NCBI RefSeq assembly: GCF_016583825.1
Contig: NZ_NRRV01000007.1
Location: forward strand, 1 to 64,000
Direction: 5' to 3'
Source: Thiohalocapsa halophila
GTDB taxonomy: Bacteria; Pseudomonadota; Gammaproteobacteria; Chromatiales; Chromatiaceae
DNA: 64,000 nucleotides
The notes under the pieces were generated by a model. That model worked only from the letters and a program-made list of their open reading frames with translations, made no database searches and was not told the DNA's origin. This document shows positions 45,358 to 56,923 of the stretch, in pieces (within the stretch, counting starts at the first letter, position 1; each line of letters begins with the position of its first letter). A program made the position numbers and the translations under genes.

Positions 45358-45766
45358 ACCGCCCCCCCGATTCGTCGTCAACCGCTACCGCGCCCGCCGC
45401 CTGCAAGCGCCGCGGCAACCGGCCCGGACCCCAGACAGCACGCATTGTGCGCCCTGCCACCGTCCGGCTCAAACACCAGCGGGCGCACACCGCCTCGCAG
45501 CCGACACCGCTTTTGCGCTGACCAGCACCGGATTGCGGATTATCAAGTACCCATGCCAACTGTAGTGATATTGTCGTCCCTGGAACCATCCACTCCTCCT
45601 TTGGGCCGCTGCACCGCAGCGGCCATCTTTTCTTGGGACTCCCCTAGCCTAAGATCTGAACGGCACCGTGAGGCCCCTCGCTGCTGCGCCCAGCGTCCGC
45701 AGGGTCCGCCCATTGCGCACACGCGCCAGTCCAAGCGTTTTTCGGCAATACATTTGTCCTAATCTT

Positions 45767-45782
45767 TGCGTATATTTACGCA
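45767..45782. promoter_or_regulatory. Palindrome TGCGTA-N4-TACGCA
   Basis: Perfect 6-bp inverted repeat around TATT, sitting in an AT-rich patch about 240 bases upstream of the PEP-CTERM-like gene. It could be an operator or part of a promoter. Confidence 0.45.
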
Positions 45783-45861
45783 ACCGTGTCCAGGGGCTTC
45801 CCTGAGGACGCCCTAGCTGCTTGGGCCTTGAAGCCCGGAGGCCGCTGCGCCCTGACACGGT
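45783..45861 (+). promoter_or_regulatory. Possible structured leader RNA element
   Basis: ACCGTGTC (45783-45790) pairs perfectly with GACACGGT (45854-45861), enclosing a hairpin CAGGG-GCTT-CCCTG (45791-45804) and a second hairpin GGGC-CTTGAA-GCCC (45823-45836). The closing stem and first hairpin abut, so they could stack coaxially. It does not match any riboswitch I recognise (c-di-GMP, cobalamin and TPP motifs were considered). Strand is assumed from the downstream gene. Confidence 0.45.
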
Positions 45862-45972
45862 CGTCGAGCAATCAAGCCGGGTGGCCGTGCAGCTCGCAAC
45901 ACTGTTATTGCCAGGGTCATTGCTGGACGGTCAGTCGGCTAACGTAGGCCCGTCTCGCGCCGGCCCGGACTG

Positions 45973-46009
45973 CCCGTAGGTCACCGATTCCCCCGTAGGT
46001 CACCGATTC
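45973..46009. repeat. Tandem 18-base direct repeat before the PEP-CTERM-like gene
   Basis: CCCGTAGGTCACCGATTC occurs at 45973-45990 and 45992-46009, one base apart. The second copy ends directly in front of the AGGAG ribosome-binding site (46011-46015) of the gene starting at 46024. It may be a protein-binding pair or a recent duplication in the leader. Confidence 0.85.
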
Positions 46010-46023
46010 TAGGAGCTTCCCCC

Positions 46024-46758
46024 ATGCTACAGAACCGCATCCCGAGACGAGCAGTGGCGGCCGCCGGCCTCACGCTGCTCGGCTGTACGAGCGCCAACGC
46101 CGCACTCATGTCCTACACGGACTTCCAAACATTCGAGACCGCCCTGTCCAACGCGGGTCTCACATCGGAACGACAGGGCTTCGACAGTACAGCGGCCGGG
46201 ACGTCACTGAACGGAGCCACCGTAGGCGGCTTTAGCTTCTCCAATTTCAACATCACCCAGGGCGGCGTGACGGCACAGATCGCCAATATCGGCAACAACG
46301 CCCGGAGCCCGTCCAACGTCATCGGAACAACCGCGACCACTCCGGGCCTGGCATTCCAAGACAACGACAGCTACGACATCAGCTTCGCGCCCACACAGGC
46401 GCTAGGGCTGTTCTTCCTAACCCTCAACACACCTCCCACTATTGCGGCTGACGTGTTCTCGTTGACCGTTGGCAGCGAATCCGTGGGGAACAGCGCCACA
46501 CCCGATCCTGGTGAGGATAACAACGCCGGAGTACCGCTCTTCGGCACCGATAAGTACTTCCTGGGCTTTATCGATACCGCCAGTACCTTTGGCTCGGCCA
46601 CGATTACGTCCACGAACCTCGGTGACCAATTCGACTGGTACAACGACGATTTCTACACCGCTGCCGCTGTCCCAGTACCCGCCACGCTGGCGCTGCTCGG
46701 GGTCGGCATGGGTATCCTCGGCGCAGCGCGGTTGCGGCGCCGGCGCTGCACAGACTGA
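46024..46758 (+). CDS. Secreted PEP-CTERM-like sorting-domain protein
   Basis: A 244-residue exported protein of unknown function. The signal peptide is MLQNRIPRRAVAAAGLTLLG followed by CTSANAA. The mature part is Gly/Asn/Thr/Ser-rich and beta-strand-like (NGATVGGFSFSNFNITQGGV, SYDISFAPTQALGLFFLTLN). The carboxy end is a tripartite sorting signal: AAVPVPATLALLGVGMGILG followed by basic RLRRRR. Motif VPVP replaces the usual VPEP, so recognition by exosortase is probable but not certain. Such proteins are usually associated with extracellular polysaccharide in biofilm-forming bacteria; no exosortase gene is in the window. AGGAG precedes the ATG, and a strong terminator follows. Confidence 0.88.
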   Translation: MLQNRIPRRAVAAAGLTLLGCTSANAALMSYTDFQTFETALSNAGLTSERQGFDSTAAGTSLNGATVGGFSFSNFNITQGGVTAQIANIGNNARSPSNVIGTTATTPGLAFQDNDSYDISFAPTQALGLFFLTLNTPPTIAADVFSLTVGSESVGNSATPDPGEDNNAGVPLFGTDKYFLGFIDTASTFGSATITSTNLGDQFDWYNDDFYTAAAVPVPATLALLGVGMGILGAARLRRRRCTD

Positions 46759-46833
46759 GCAGGCGGCGCGGGGCCGGCGCCGTCCAAGTGTCCGGCGCAC
46801 CCTGGGCTCCTCGCGCGCTAAGATCATCAGCTC

Positions 46834-46865
46834 AGCCCACGCACACTCCTGCGTGGGCTTTTTTT
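46834..46865 (+). terminator. Rho-independent terminator after the first PEP-CTERM-like gene
   Basis: Perfect 10-bp stem AGCCCACGCA/TGCGTGGGCT, loop CACTCC, then seven T residues (46859-46865). It sits about 75 bases past the stop, so the first PEP-CTERM-like gene is monocistronic. Confidence 0.95.
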
Positions 46866-47401
46866 GCTGTGCCCACGGCGGGCGTTTACGACTTCGACGC
46901 TAGGGTGCCCCCAAGTCACTGAGCTGCAGCGAAAAGCCAGAAGCCGAGCGCTCTCACGCACACCGCTAGGATATCTATGGATGGCAAGTGCTTAGGCGGT
47001 TTTTACAAACCCCTTCTCAGGCCGGTAAACAGATACAGGCCGGCGATTGTAAAGCCGGCGGATGGGCGTGTGCACCCCATCACAGCGCTCATAAGCAGTT
47101 GTTTTGCCTAAGATACGGCACTTGCGGCACGCCAGCGACGCCCCCAGGCGAGCGAACCACGACACGGCGGCGCCGACCTATGTGTAAAAGTGCCTTTACA
47201 CACTTAGCGAAACCCTATGACACGAAGCGCGCGACACACCGGGCGTGGGCACTTTTTTCTCACCGCTCCAGTAGGTTAGGCGGGCACCCTAGACTCTTGC
47301 ACAAAGATTGCATGTAGGCGTTACCGGTGATTTTCTGCGGCCGGCTGCGCCTTGAAGGGCGGCGGCCGACAGCCTTCCCTCGACGAACGGAGCCCCTACC
47401 G
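46866..47401. other. Spacer between the two PEP-CTERM-like genes
   Basis: 536 bases without a supported gene (short frames only). It holds several dyads: GCCGGC-N9-GCCGGC near 47039-47060, GATGGG-N9-CCCATC (47061-47081), TGTGTAAA-N6-TTTACACA (47181-47202), and a long-range pair AAAAGTGCC (47186-47194) with GGCACTTTT (47249-47257). The density of AT-rich operator-like words is unusual for this genome. Confidence 0.7.
47181..47202. promoter_or_regulatory. Operator-like inverted repeat TGTGTAAA-N6-TTTACACA
   Basis: Perfect 8-bp arms separated by AGTGCC, 200 bases upstream of the second PEP-CTERM-like gene. The half-site spacing (14 bp centre to centre) suits a dimeric transcription factor. The binding protein is unknown; the response regulator at 49352 is one candidate. 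Confidence 0.5.
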
Positions 47402-48016
47402 ATGCAGCATTCAATTTCGCGCAAGGCGCTGACCAAGGTCTGCGCTGTACTCTCGACACTCGGGACACTCTCGCTGCTTTCCGGGCCCACGGCAGCGGCG
47501 CTGTTATCCATTGATTTTTCGGACGGCACCGGCAACAACCTGACTAGCTTCCAGAAGAGCGCGGGAGGCATTCAGGCGACCTTCTCGAACCCGATCGACA
47601 GTGGCACTAACGTCTTCGACGTGAATATCCAGGGGCTGGGTATTGGGAGCAATCAGTTCGCGCGCTCCTTCGATGTAATGTTCGACACCGTGATCGAGCT
47701 GGTGTCCTACCAGATCGCAGCCAGCCCTACGGGTACAGATCTCAGTTTCAGCCTCGTCGGCCCGGGTGTTTCTTCAGCCAACAACGACGCCACCACCGCA
47801 GGGCTGGTGGACTTCTCCGATCAACCCCTGCTCCTGCAAGCCGACCAGGCATACTCAGTGACCGCCAGCTTCACCGGTGCACCCAATACCGCGCGCATCA
47901 CGACATGGAATTTCAGGGAAGCAGAGGCGCCAGCACCGACCACCTTGGCGCTGCTGCTGGCCGGCCTCGGCACCGCCGCCTTCAGCACCAAAGTCAGGCG
48001 ACGGCGTCCGACGTGA
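47402..48016 (+). CDS. Secreted PEP-CTERM-like protein, second copy
   Basis: A 204-residue exported protein, probably a distant relative of the one at 46024 by architecture rather than sequence. Signal: MQHSISRKALTKVCAVLSTL then LSLLSGPTAAA. The mature region is a beta-rich domain (LLSIDFSDGTGNNLTSFQKS, NVFDVNIQGLGIGSNQFARS). The end carries EAPAPTTLALLLAGLGTAAF followed by KVRRRRPT, a PEP-CTERM-type tripartite signal with APAP in place of VPEP. The ATG is preceded by ACGGAG at 9 bases. The deviation from the consensus motif makes sorting by an ordinary exosortase uncertain. Confidence 0.82.
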   Translation: MQHSISRKALTKVCAVLSTLGTLSLLSGPTAAALLSIDFSDGTGNNLTSFQKSAGGIQATFSNPIDSGTNVFDVNIQGLGIGSNQFARSFDVMFDTVIELVSYQIAASPTGTDLSFSLVGPGVSSANNDATTAGLVDFSDQPLLLQADQAYSVTASFTGAPNTARITTWNFREAEAPAPTTLALLLAGLGTAAFSTKVRRRRPT

Positions 48017-48054
48017 CTTGCGTTGCGCTCTGTCAGGACGACGCCTGAACGCAA

Positions 48055-48077
48055 AGCGCGCCCCGGACGGGCGCGCT
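48055..48077 (+). terminator. Hairpin after the second PEP-CTERM-like gene, weak terminator
   Basis: Perfect 9-bp stem AGCGCGCCC/GGGCGCGCT with a 5-base loop, about 40 bases past the stop. Only two T residues in the next four bases, so termination would be weak or factor-aided. Confidence 0.5.
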
Positions 48078-48172
48078 CTTGACTAGCTTGGCGCGTGGGC
48101 GGCTGCAGCTTGTTCTAGTGCAACTGCACTTGCAACTGTGTCCGGCGAGCGCTGACCAGCCCGCAGCGGATC

Positions 48173-48871
48173 TCAGTCGGGTGCGCAGAAGTCCTCTGCA
48201 TCCTCGCCAACCACCGTCTCCACCGCCAGCCTAGCGTTCTGCCAGATATCGTCGACGATATAGGTGAGAGCATAAATACCCAGGACACCACCCGCGTCGA
48301 GGATCTGCTGCGTCGTCCAGGCCGGTGCCAAACCGTCGAAAATCACGGCAGTGTCGGCATTCGCAATGCCAGCCAAGTTCCATGTCAGCGAGCCCCACTC
48401 GTCGCCGGGCATGGTGTACGGAGCCGTCTCGCGCAGCGCGTTCTGCATAGCATTGACTCGCGTCGCGAGCGCTGCGAACCCAAGGCTCCCGGTCGGTGCG
48501 GCGTCGTTCACAATCGAGCACGCCCGCTTCAGTGCAGTGGCACGAGTCGTCCATGCAATGAGCACCGTGCGCTCCACGCCCCACAAATCGTCAGCTGTCG
48601 CCGGATCGGACGCAGGCGGTGTCACGTCGTCCGGCGCGGGGAAACCGACATCGACTTCGAGGAAGGACAGTGCCTGTTCCACGCTGTCCGGATCATCGGA
48701 GGCAATCAGCCCGATGTTCGGCAACTGGCTGCGATCCTCCAGAAGCTGAGCCGCCGCGCGGTACTCGTCAGGTGTTTGCGCAGCTTGGGCGGGCATGGTG
48801 AGCATGCCAGTCGCGACAATGGCGGCCCATGTGCTCAGAAGCGGCCGCGGGACATTTTGCAGCGTGATCAT
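48173..48871 (-). CDS. Exported hypothetical protein, 232 residues
   Basis: Not recognised. From the ATG with GGAGAG 5 bases upstream, it begins MITLQNVPRPLLSTWAAIVA and has a cleavable signal ending TMPAQAAQ. The mature part is acidic and mostly helical: TPDEYRAAAQLLEDRSQLPN, a Pro-rich linker APDDVTPPASDPATADDLW, then GFAALATRVNAMQNALRETA. Two cysteines, one in LKRACSIVND and one in EDFCAPD at the very end, could form a disulfide. No enzyme motif was found. It is convergent with the second PEP-CTERM-like gene and lies downstream of the LuxR-type regulator on the same strand with a 480-bp gap. Possibly periplasmic. Confidence 0.78.
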   Translation of the reverse strand: MITLQNVPRPLLSTWAAIVATGMLTMPAQAAQTPDEYRAAAQLLEDRSQLPNIGLIASDDPDSVEQALSFLEVDVGFPAPDDVTPPASDPATADDLWGVERTVLIAWTTRATALKRACSIVNDAAPTGSLGFAALATRVNAMQNALRETAPYTMPGDEWGSLTWNLAGIANADTAVIFDGLAPAWTTQQILDAGGVLGIYALTYIVDDIWQNARLAVETVVGEDAEDFCAPD

Positions 48872-49100
48872 TTCAACTCTCCAGTGTTGCGGTGTTCGGG
48901 TTACTGGCTCTCGTGGCGTAAGCGTCTGCCGAGCAAGCCGCAGCCAGCGGCAGGCCTGCACGACCAATCTCTACGTCACATACTGGACGAGGCCGTGGAT
49001 TTCACCTACTGGGGAGAGGACTATTCCGCACTAAGGTAGGTGTCGAAACCCTAGGTAAAAACATACCGTGGACAAGACTAAGAAATCCCTCAGCGTGGTT

Positions 49101-49115
49101 TAGGAGAGTCTCCTA
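49101..49115. promoter_or_regulatory. 15-bp palindrome TAGGAGAGTCTCCTA
   Basis: Perfect 7-bp arms around a single central G, about 230 bases upstream of the exported protein's ATG. Symmetric like a dimeric regulator site; regulator unknown. Confidence 0.45.
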
Positions 49116-49209
49116 CCCCCAAGCAACCCACTGTTCTCTTTGCGGAATCCTGCATCGGGCACGCTCGGAATCCCGCTCCGGGACGCCCCTCAAGCGCTCG
49201 CTGCCGGCT

Positions 49210-49223
49210 TTGACGGGGGTCAA
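49210..49223. promoter_or_regulatory. FNR/DNR-type site TTGAC-N4-GTCAA
   Basis: Perfect 5-bp arms with a 4-base centre, the geometry of Crp/Fnr-family operators, of which TTGAT-N4-ATCAA is the FNR consensus. It lies about 340 bases upstream of the exported protein gene, far for direct activation, so relevance is uncertain. Confidence 0.35.
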
Positions 49224-49351
49224 TCATCGGACGTCATGCAATGGGCTCGGGCCGCCGCGACACTCTAACGATCGCCGTTGGAGCACGCGGGCGTACCCCT
49301 AGCCGGCGGCTGGGGGCTGGGACGAGTCGCGAAGCGGGATGGGGATGCCCG

Positions 49352-50044
49352 TCAGGTGGAGGGAGGCTCGGCGCCTTCTTTGCCGCTGCTTTCCCGGTCT
49401 TCCGAGCGTCGCCCCGGAATGAGCCGATGCTCGAAGGCGTAGGACGTTAGCGCTCGATTGTCCGCAAGACCGGTCTTGCGCAGGATGTTGGAGCGGTGGA
49501 CATGGACGGTCTTGGGGCTGATCTTCAAGGCTTCGCCGATGTCGGCGATGCTCATGCCGAGCGCAATCAGCCGGAAGATCTCGAACTCGCGATCGGTCAG
49601 AAGCTCGTGCGGCACCCGGTCCGAATCGTTGACCATCCGGTCCGCCAGCTGCTCGGCGAGCACGGGGCTGACATAGCGCCGCCCCGACAGCACCCGACCC
49701 AGCGCATCCGCCAGCACCTCAGAGGACGCGCTCTTGTGCAGAAAGCCGGCGGCGCCGGTGCGCAGCGCCCTCAGCCCATAGGGCGATTCGGGCATTGCGG
49801 TGAACACCAGCACCGCCAAGTCGGGGTGGGTCTTCACCACCCGGCTCAGGAAGCTCATGCCGCCTGCGTCCGACAGGCCGATGTCGATCATTGCGGCGTC
49901 CCAGCCGCCGGCACGCAGCTTGGTGATCGCCTCCGGTGCAGAGCCTACGCCCTCAACCTCGACGGACATCCCCGCCACCTGCAGCGCGTGCGCGATGCCG
50001 ACACGCATAACCGGCTGTTCGTCGACGACAAGCAGTTTCTGCAC
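49352..50044 (-). CDS. LuxR/NarL-type response regulator, orphan
   Basis: A 230-residue two-domain regulator. The receiver (residues 1-120) has the acidic pair in LLVVDEQPVMRVGI, the phospho-acceptor Asp in DAAMIDIGLSDAGGM, and Thr/Lys switch positions in VLVFTAMPES and GFLHKSASSE. The LuxR-type helix-turn-helix is LLTDREFEIFRLIALGMSIA followed by EALKISPKTVHVHRSNILRK. It ends with a charged tail (RSEDRESSGKEGAEPPST). No sensor kinase is encoded nearby, so its signal is unknown. Its position beside the PEP-CTERM-like genes makes it a candidate regulator of that region, by analogy only. Confidence 0.9.
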   Translation of the reverse strand: MQKLLVVDEQPVMRVGIAHALQVAGMSVEVEGVGSAPEAITKLRAGGWDAAMIDIGLSDAGGMSFLSRVVKTHPDLAVLVFTAMPESPYGLRALRTGAAGFLHKSASSEVLADALGRVLSGRRYVSPVLAEQLADRMVNDSDRVPHELLTDREFEIFRLIALGMSIADIGEALKISPKTVHVHRSNILRKTGLADNRALTSYAFEHRLIPGRRSEDRESSGKEGAEPPST

Positions 50045-50262
50045 GCGACCCTCGCTGGCGTTGTCGCTTCGTTAAGCGCGGTCCTATCGCGTCACGTACA
50101 CGCGGCGACCGCCGGACATCTTGCCCACACCTCCATGTTACGCCAAGGAGGGGTCCAGCTCATCCATGATCCTGTCGTGCCTTGCACGCGCGTCGGCGTT
50201 AGACGGACGACGCCATGGGGAGATGCTCCAAGGTGACGGCCTCGCAGCGCCAGCTCGGCGGC

Positions 50263-51666
50263 TCAGTGATCCGATTCCGATGCCGCTTCGTCTCGCGCCG
50301 GCTCCGCCGACACAACGGCGGCTTGCAGCCGGCCCCGCGCAAGCTGCACGCCGATCCGATCGCCGGCGGACACCGCCGCCGCCGAGCGCAGCACATCAGC
50401 ATCGGGCAGCCGGGTGACGATGGCATAGCCGCGCTGAAGCACGGCGAGCGGGCTCAAGGCATCCAGGCGCGCCCCCGCCAGGCCGAGGCGCTGCCGACGG
50501 CGAGCCATGGCGTCGTCGAGCGCGGCCCGCAATCGTGCTTCGGACGCCGCAAGCCGCAGCCGGCGCTCGCGCAGTCGGCGCTGCAGCGCGGTGGCACGCA
50601 GGCCCGCACGCCGGCGCTCCAGCGCGGCAGCGCGGTGCGCCAAGCCCCGGCGCAGGGCGCGATCGAGCCGCTGCTGGAGCCCGTCCAGGGTCTGCGCGAA
50701 CTGTGTCAGGCGCGCGGCGGGGTCGCGCAGCTGCAAGCGCCGGCGTATGGCCAGCAGGCGCTGGCCAGCGGCATTGCTGCGCCCCCTGAGCGCAGCCGCC
50801 AGCCGGCGCTGAAGGGCGGTCAGGCGCTGTTGTAGATCCGCAGCAGCGGGCACCGCCGTTTCCGCCGCCGCCGAGGGTGTCGGGGCGCGTTGGTCCGCCG
50901 CCAGGTCCGCGATGCTCAGATCCACCTCGTGGCCGATGCCGGTCAGCACCGGGATGGCCGATGCCCGGATGGCGTGGGCCAGCGCCTCGTCGTTGAAGGC
51001 CATCAGGTCTTCCAGCGAGCCGCCGCCGCGGGCCAGGATCAGGAGGTCGCACTCGGCGCGGCGATTCGCCAGCGCCAGGGCCGCGGCGATAGCCGCTGCC
51101 GCGCCCTCCCCTTGCACCGGCACCGGATAAATCAGCACCGGCACGAGCGGCAAGCGGCGCGCCAGCACCGTGAGCACGTCATGTACTGCGGCGCCATTGG
51201 CCGAGGTAATGAGCCCGATGCGTGCCGGCAGTGTCGGCAGCGTGCGCTTCTTGGCCTCGTCGAACAGGCCCATCGCCGCCAAGCGGCGCTTGCGACGCTC
51301 CAGCTCCAGGCGCAGGGCCCCTTCGCCCGCCGGCTCCATGTGCTCCACGCGCAGCTGGAAATCCCCGCGTGCCTCGTAGAGCGTGAGCCGGGCCCGCACC
51401 AGGACTTGCTGGCCGTTGGTGGGACGAAAGCCCAGTAGCTGGCGGCGCTGGCGAAACAGCGCGCAGCGCACCTGCGCCCCCGTGTCCTTGAGCGTGAAGT
51501 AGCAGTGCCCGGAGGGCGGCTCGGCGAGATTCGAAATCTCCCCCTGCACCCAGAGCAGCGGCAGAGAGCCTTCCAGGATGGCGCGTGCCTCCGCATTGAG
51601 TCTGGAGACGGTCCAGATATCACGCTGAAAATCGACGGTCTGCTCGGCGGTGGCGGCGAAGGACAT
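50263..51666 (-). CDS. xseA: Exodeoxyribonuclease VII large subunit
   Basis: Catalytic subunit of ExoVII, which degrades single-stranded DNA from both ends. From the ATG of [20 protein letters not shown] the product is 467 residues, near the usual 440-460. Blocks: [20 protein letters not shown] (OB fold), [60 protein letters not shown] (catalytic), and [30 protein letters not shown]. The long coiled-coil of Ala/Arg/Leu (about residues 260-420) follows. The frame stays open upstream through a Lys-Pro repeat (residues that would read [12 protein letters not shown]...) encoded by a hexanucleotide array, so a longer form cannot be excluded. Confidence 0.94.
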   Translation of the reverse strand: MSFAATAEQTVDFQRDIWTVSRLNAEARAILEGSLPLLWVQGEISNLAEPPSGHCYFTLKDTGAQVRCALFRQRRQLLGFRPTNGQQVLVRARLTLYEARGDFQLRVEHMEPAGEGALRLELERRKRRLAAMGLFDEAKKRTLPTLPARIGLITSANGAAVHDVLTVLARRLPLVPVLIYPVPVQGEGAAAAIAAALALANRRAECDLLILARGGGSLEDLMAFNDEALAHAIRASAIPVLTGIGHEVDLSIADLAADQRAPTPSAAAETAVPAAADLQQRLTALQRRLAAALRGRSNAAGQRLLAIRRRLQLRDPAARLTQFAQTLDGLQQRLDRALRRGLAHRAAALERRRAGLRATALQRRLRERRLRLAASEARLRAALDDAMARRRQRLGLAGARLDALSPLAVLQRGYAIVTRLPDADVLRSAAAVSAGDRIGVQLARGRLQAAVVSAEPARDEAASESDH

Positions 51667-53486
<1,820 letters not shown>

Positions 53487-53494
53487 ATGAAGAA

Positions 53495-53582
53495 GGGCTG
53501 AGGGCGGAGGGCTGAGGTTGATCGCGCCGGCGACATGAGCCAGCCCCCTCAGCCCTCAGCCCTCAGCCCTCAGCCCTCAGCC
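53495..53582. repeat. CTCAGCC heptanucleotide array and its inverted partner between guaB and guaA
   Basis: Five perfect CTCAGCC units occupy 53548-53582. The opposite arm, GGGCTGAGGGCGGAGGGCTGAGG in two parts (53495-53504 and 53509-53517), lies 9 bases after the guaB stop. The two sides are complementary, so a guaBA transcript could fold into a long GC-rich hairpin just before guaA. Confidence 0.85.
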
Positions 53583-53639
53583 CTGGAACATGCTCCCCCG
53601 ACCGAGCGCTGTGGCCGCCTACGCAATAGCCTCCCCCCC

Positions 53640-55866
<2,227 letters not shown>

Positions 55867-55875
55867 GGAGCAAGC

Positions 55876-55950
55876 GTGGGAGCCGCCTCCGGGCGGGACG
55901 ACTTGCAGTGGGCCGGCGCGCTGATCTCGCGGCAAGGATGCCGCTCCCAC
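55876..55950. repeat. Pair of REP-like palindromes facing each other
   Basis: GTGGGAGCCGCCTCCGGGCG begins at 55876, and the inverse copy TCGCGGCAAGGATGCCGCTC CCAC ends at 55950. Their GTGGGAGCGGC-type core matches the three repeats at 42574-42682, so the family is dispersed. Non-coding, just past tadA. Confidence 0.82.
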
Positions 55951-56124
55951 AACGGATACGGATTGATTGGGGAGATGCCGATTGATTTGGACATCCGGCC
56001 CAAAACCGCACGGAGCCGGGCATCGAGCCGATTCAGCCGGTCCAACGCAGCCGCCGGCGTGCTGCGCCGATCGGTGGCGCTGCAGGGCTCCAGGTGGAGC
56101 GGCATCTTGAGTCAGCGCCACCGC

Positions 56125-56448
56125 TCAGTGAGTGCTCGTCTTTAGGTACTGATCCAGGCGATCGGCGGCCACGAAGCGCAGAATCGCACGCGTGTCGTCG
56201 GTGCAGTTCTTGAAGATGGGGCGCTGGAGCACGTCCGGCCCCTGCTCCAGGATCAGGCGGCCGATTAACTCATCGACGAAGGACTGCGTGACCGCGGCGC
56301 CGGCGAAGTCGACAACCACCTCGAAACCCTGCGCCAGGAAGCCCTCGATGCGCTCGCGTTCCGGCACGGCCGCGTGGCGCATGCCGAAGAAGCGTCCTTC
56401 GGCCGCGTGCTGGAGTGGGACGAGCTGTCGTGCTGCAACGTTACGCAT
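56125..56448 (-). CDS. STAS-like DUF4325 protein
   Basis: A 107-residue protein that fits DUF4325: QLVPLQHAAEGRFFGMRHAA, then GFEVVVDFAGAAVTQSFVDE, where VVDFxGxxxxxQSFxDEL is the family's clearest pattern, then IFKNCTDDTRAILRFVAADR. DUF4325 proteins are thought to act like STAS anti-anti-sigma or histidine-kinase partners, and are often next to an ATP-binding protein. Here the upstream region on the same strand is open in places but looks degraded (see 56449-56923). Start ATG follows GCCGGGACATCGGC without strong ribosome-binding site; it may once have been coupled to an upstream gene. Confidence 0.72.
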   Translation of the reverse strand: MRNVAARQLVPLQHAAEGRFFGMRHAAVPERERIEGFLAQGFEVVVDFAGAAVTQSFVDELIGRLILEQGPDVLQRPIFKNCTDDTRAILRFVAADRLDQYLKTSTH

Positions 56449-56923
56449 GGCGGGTAGTGTCTGCCGATGTCCGGCAAATAGTAACGACCGATTACTCGAA
56501 CCGCAGTTCCGGTGCTACCGCCTCGCCCAGGGGCAGCAGCACCGGGTTCCACGATCCGGAGGACAGTCGTCAGCCCGATCCCTTTCTTGACGGTATCCTC
56601 CCGCACGCCCAGGTTTCGGTTGCAGCTAACCCGCGGCTGAAAGGCGCGCAGTTGCGCAGCCGGGAGACAAAGGACAACAAAGCCTAGTAGTCGTCGGTGT
56701 TGTAATAGAGCCTGGAGCTTGCCAGGAGGTTGGCCGGCAAGTACCGTTCCAGCTCCTCCCGCATGGGCGCTGCCTGCTGCGCTGGGTATGTGGCTGTATC
56801 GGCCATTCCGATGGTCCACCGGTCGAGCGCAATAGGCGATCTCCCGCTCCAAGGTCGCCGGCTCGCGGCAGACATGGAACAGCCAGCGCCCGAGCTTGCC
56901 GCATCCGCATGGCTGCCCGCGCA
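56449..56923 (-). other. Gene-like but probably degraded stretch upstream of the DUF4325 gene
   Basis: No intact gene. Minus-strand frames include fragments such as MREELERYLPANLLASSRLY followed by a TAG, and a later frame with GIGLTTVLRIVEPG, faintly like the end of a GHKL ATPase. These lie in different frames, consistent with a decayed partner of the DUF4325 gene. The reading is uncertain; it could equally be non-coding. Confidence 0.35.

Larger units (their letters stand above)
45358..46023. other. Spacer between the ATP-grasp gene and the first PEP-CTERM-like gene
   Basis: About 660 bases without a supported gene. It contains, in order: an AT-rich patch with a short palindrome (45767-45782), a region of nested inverted repeats that could fold as RNA (45783-45861), and two tandem 18-base repeats (45973-46009) immediately before the ribosome-binding site AGGAG of the gene at 46024. 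Base composition is less GC-rich than flanking operons. Confidence 0.7.
48872..49351. other. 480-bp spacer between the exported protein and the response regulator
   Basis: No supported gene. Two operator-like palindromes, TAGGAGA-G-TCTCCTA (49101-49115) and TTGAC-GGGG-GTCAA (49210-49223), are listed separately. An AT-rich patch at 49040-49095 may contain the promoter of the exported protein. Nothing else seen. Confidence 0.65.

Noticed and set aside
45783-45861. Structured leader as a c-di-GMP, cobalamin or TPP riboswitch
   Set aside because: None of the conserved cores of those classes could be found; kept only as an unclassified structure.
47100-47270. Sigma-54 promoter for the second PEP-CTERM-like gene
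   Set aside because: Several GGCAC words occur, but none is followed at the right distance by TTGC; spacing fails.
46981-47330. Possible CRISPR-like or iteron array in the AT-rich spacer
   Set aside because: Dyads are short and different from one another; no regularly spaced direct repeat of 23-40 bases.
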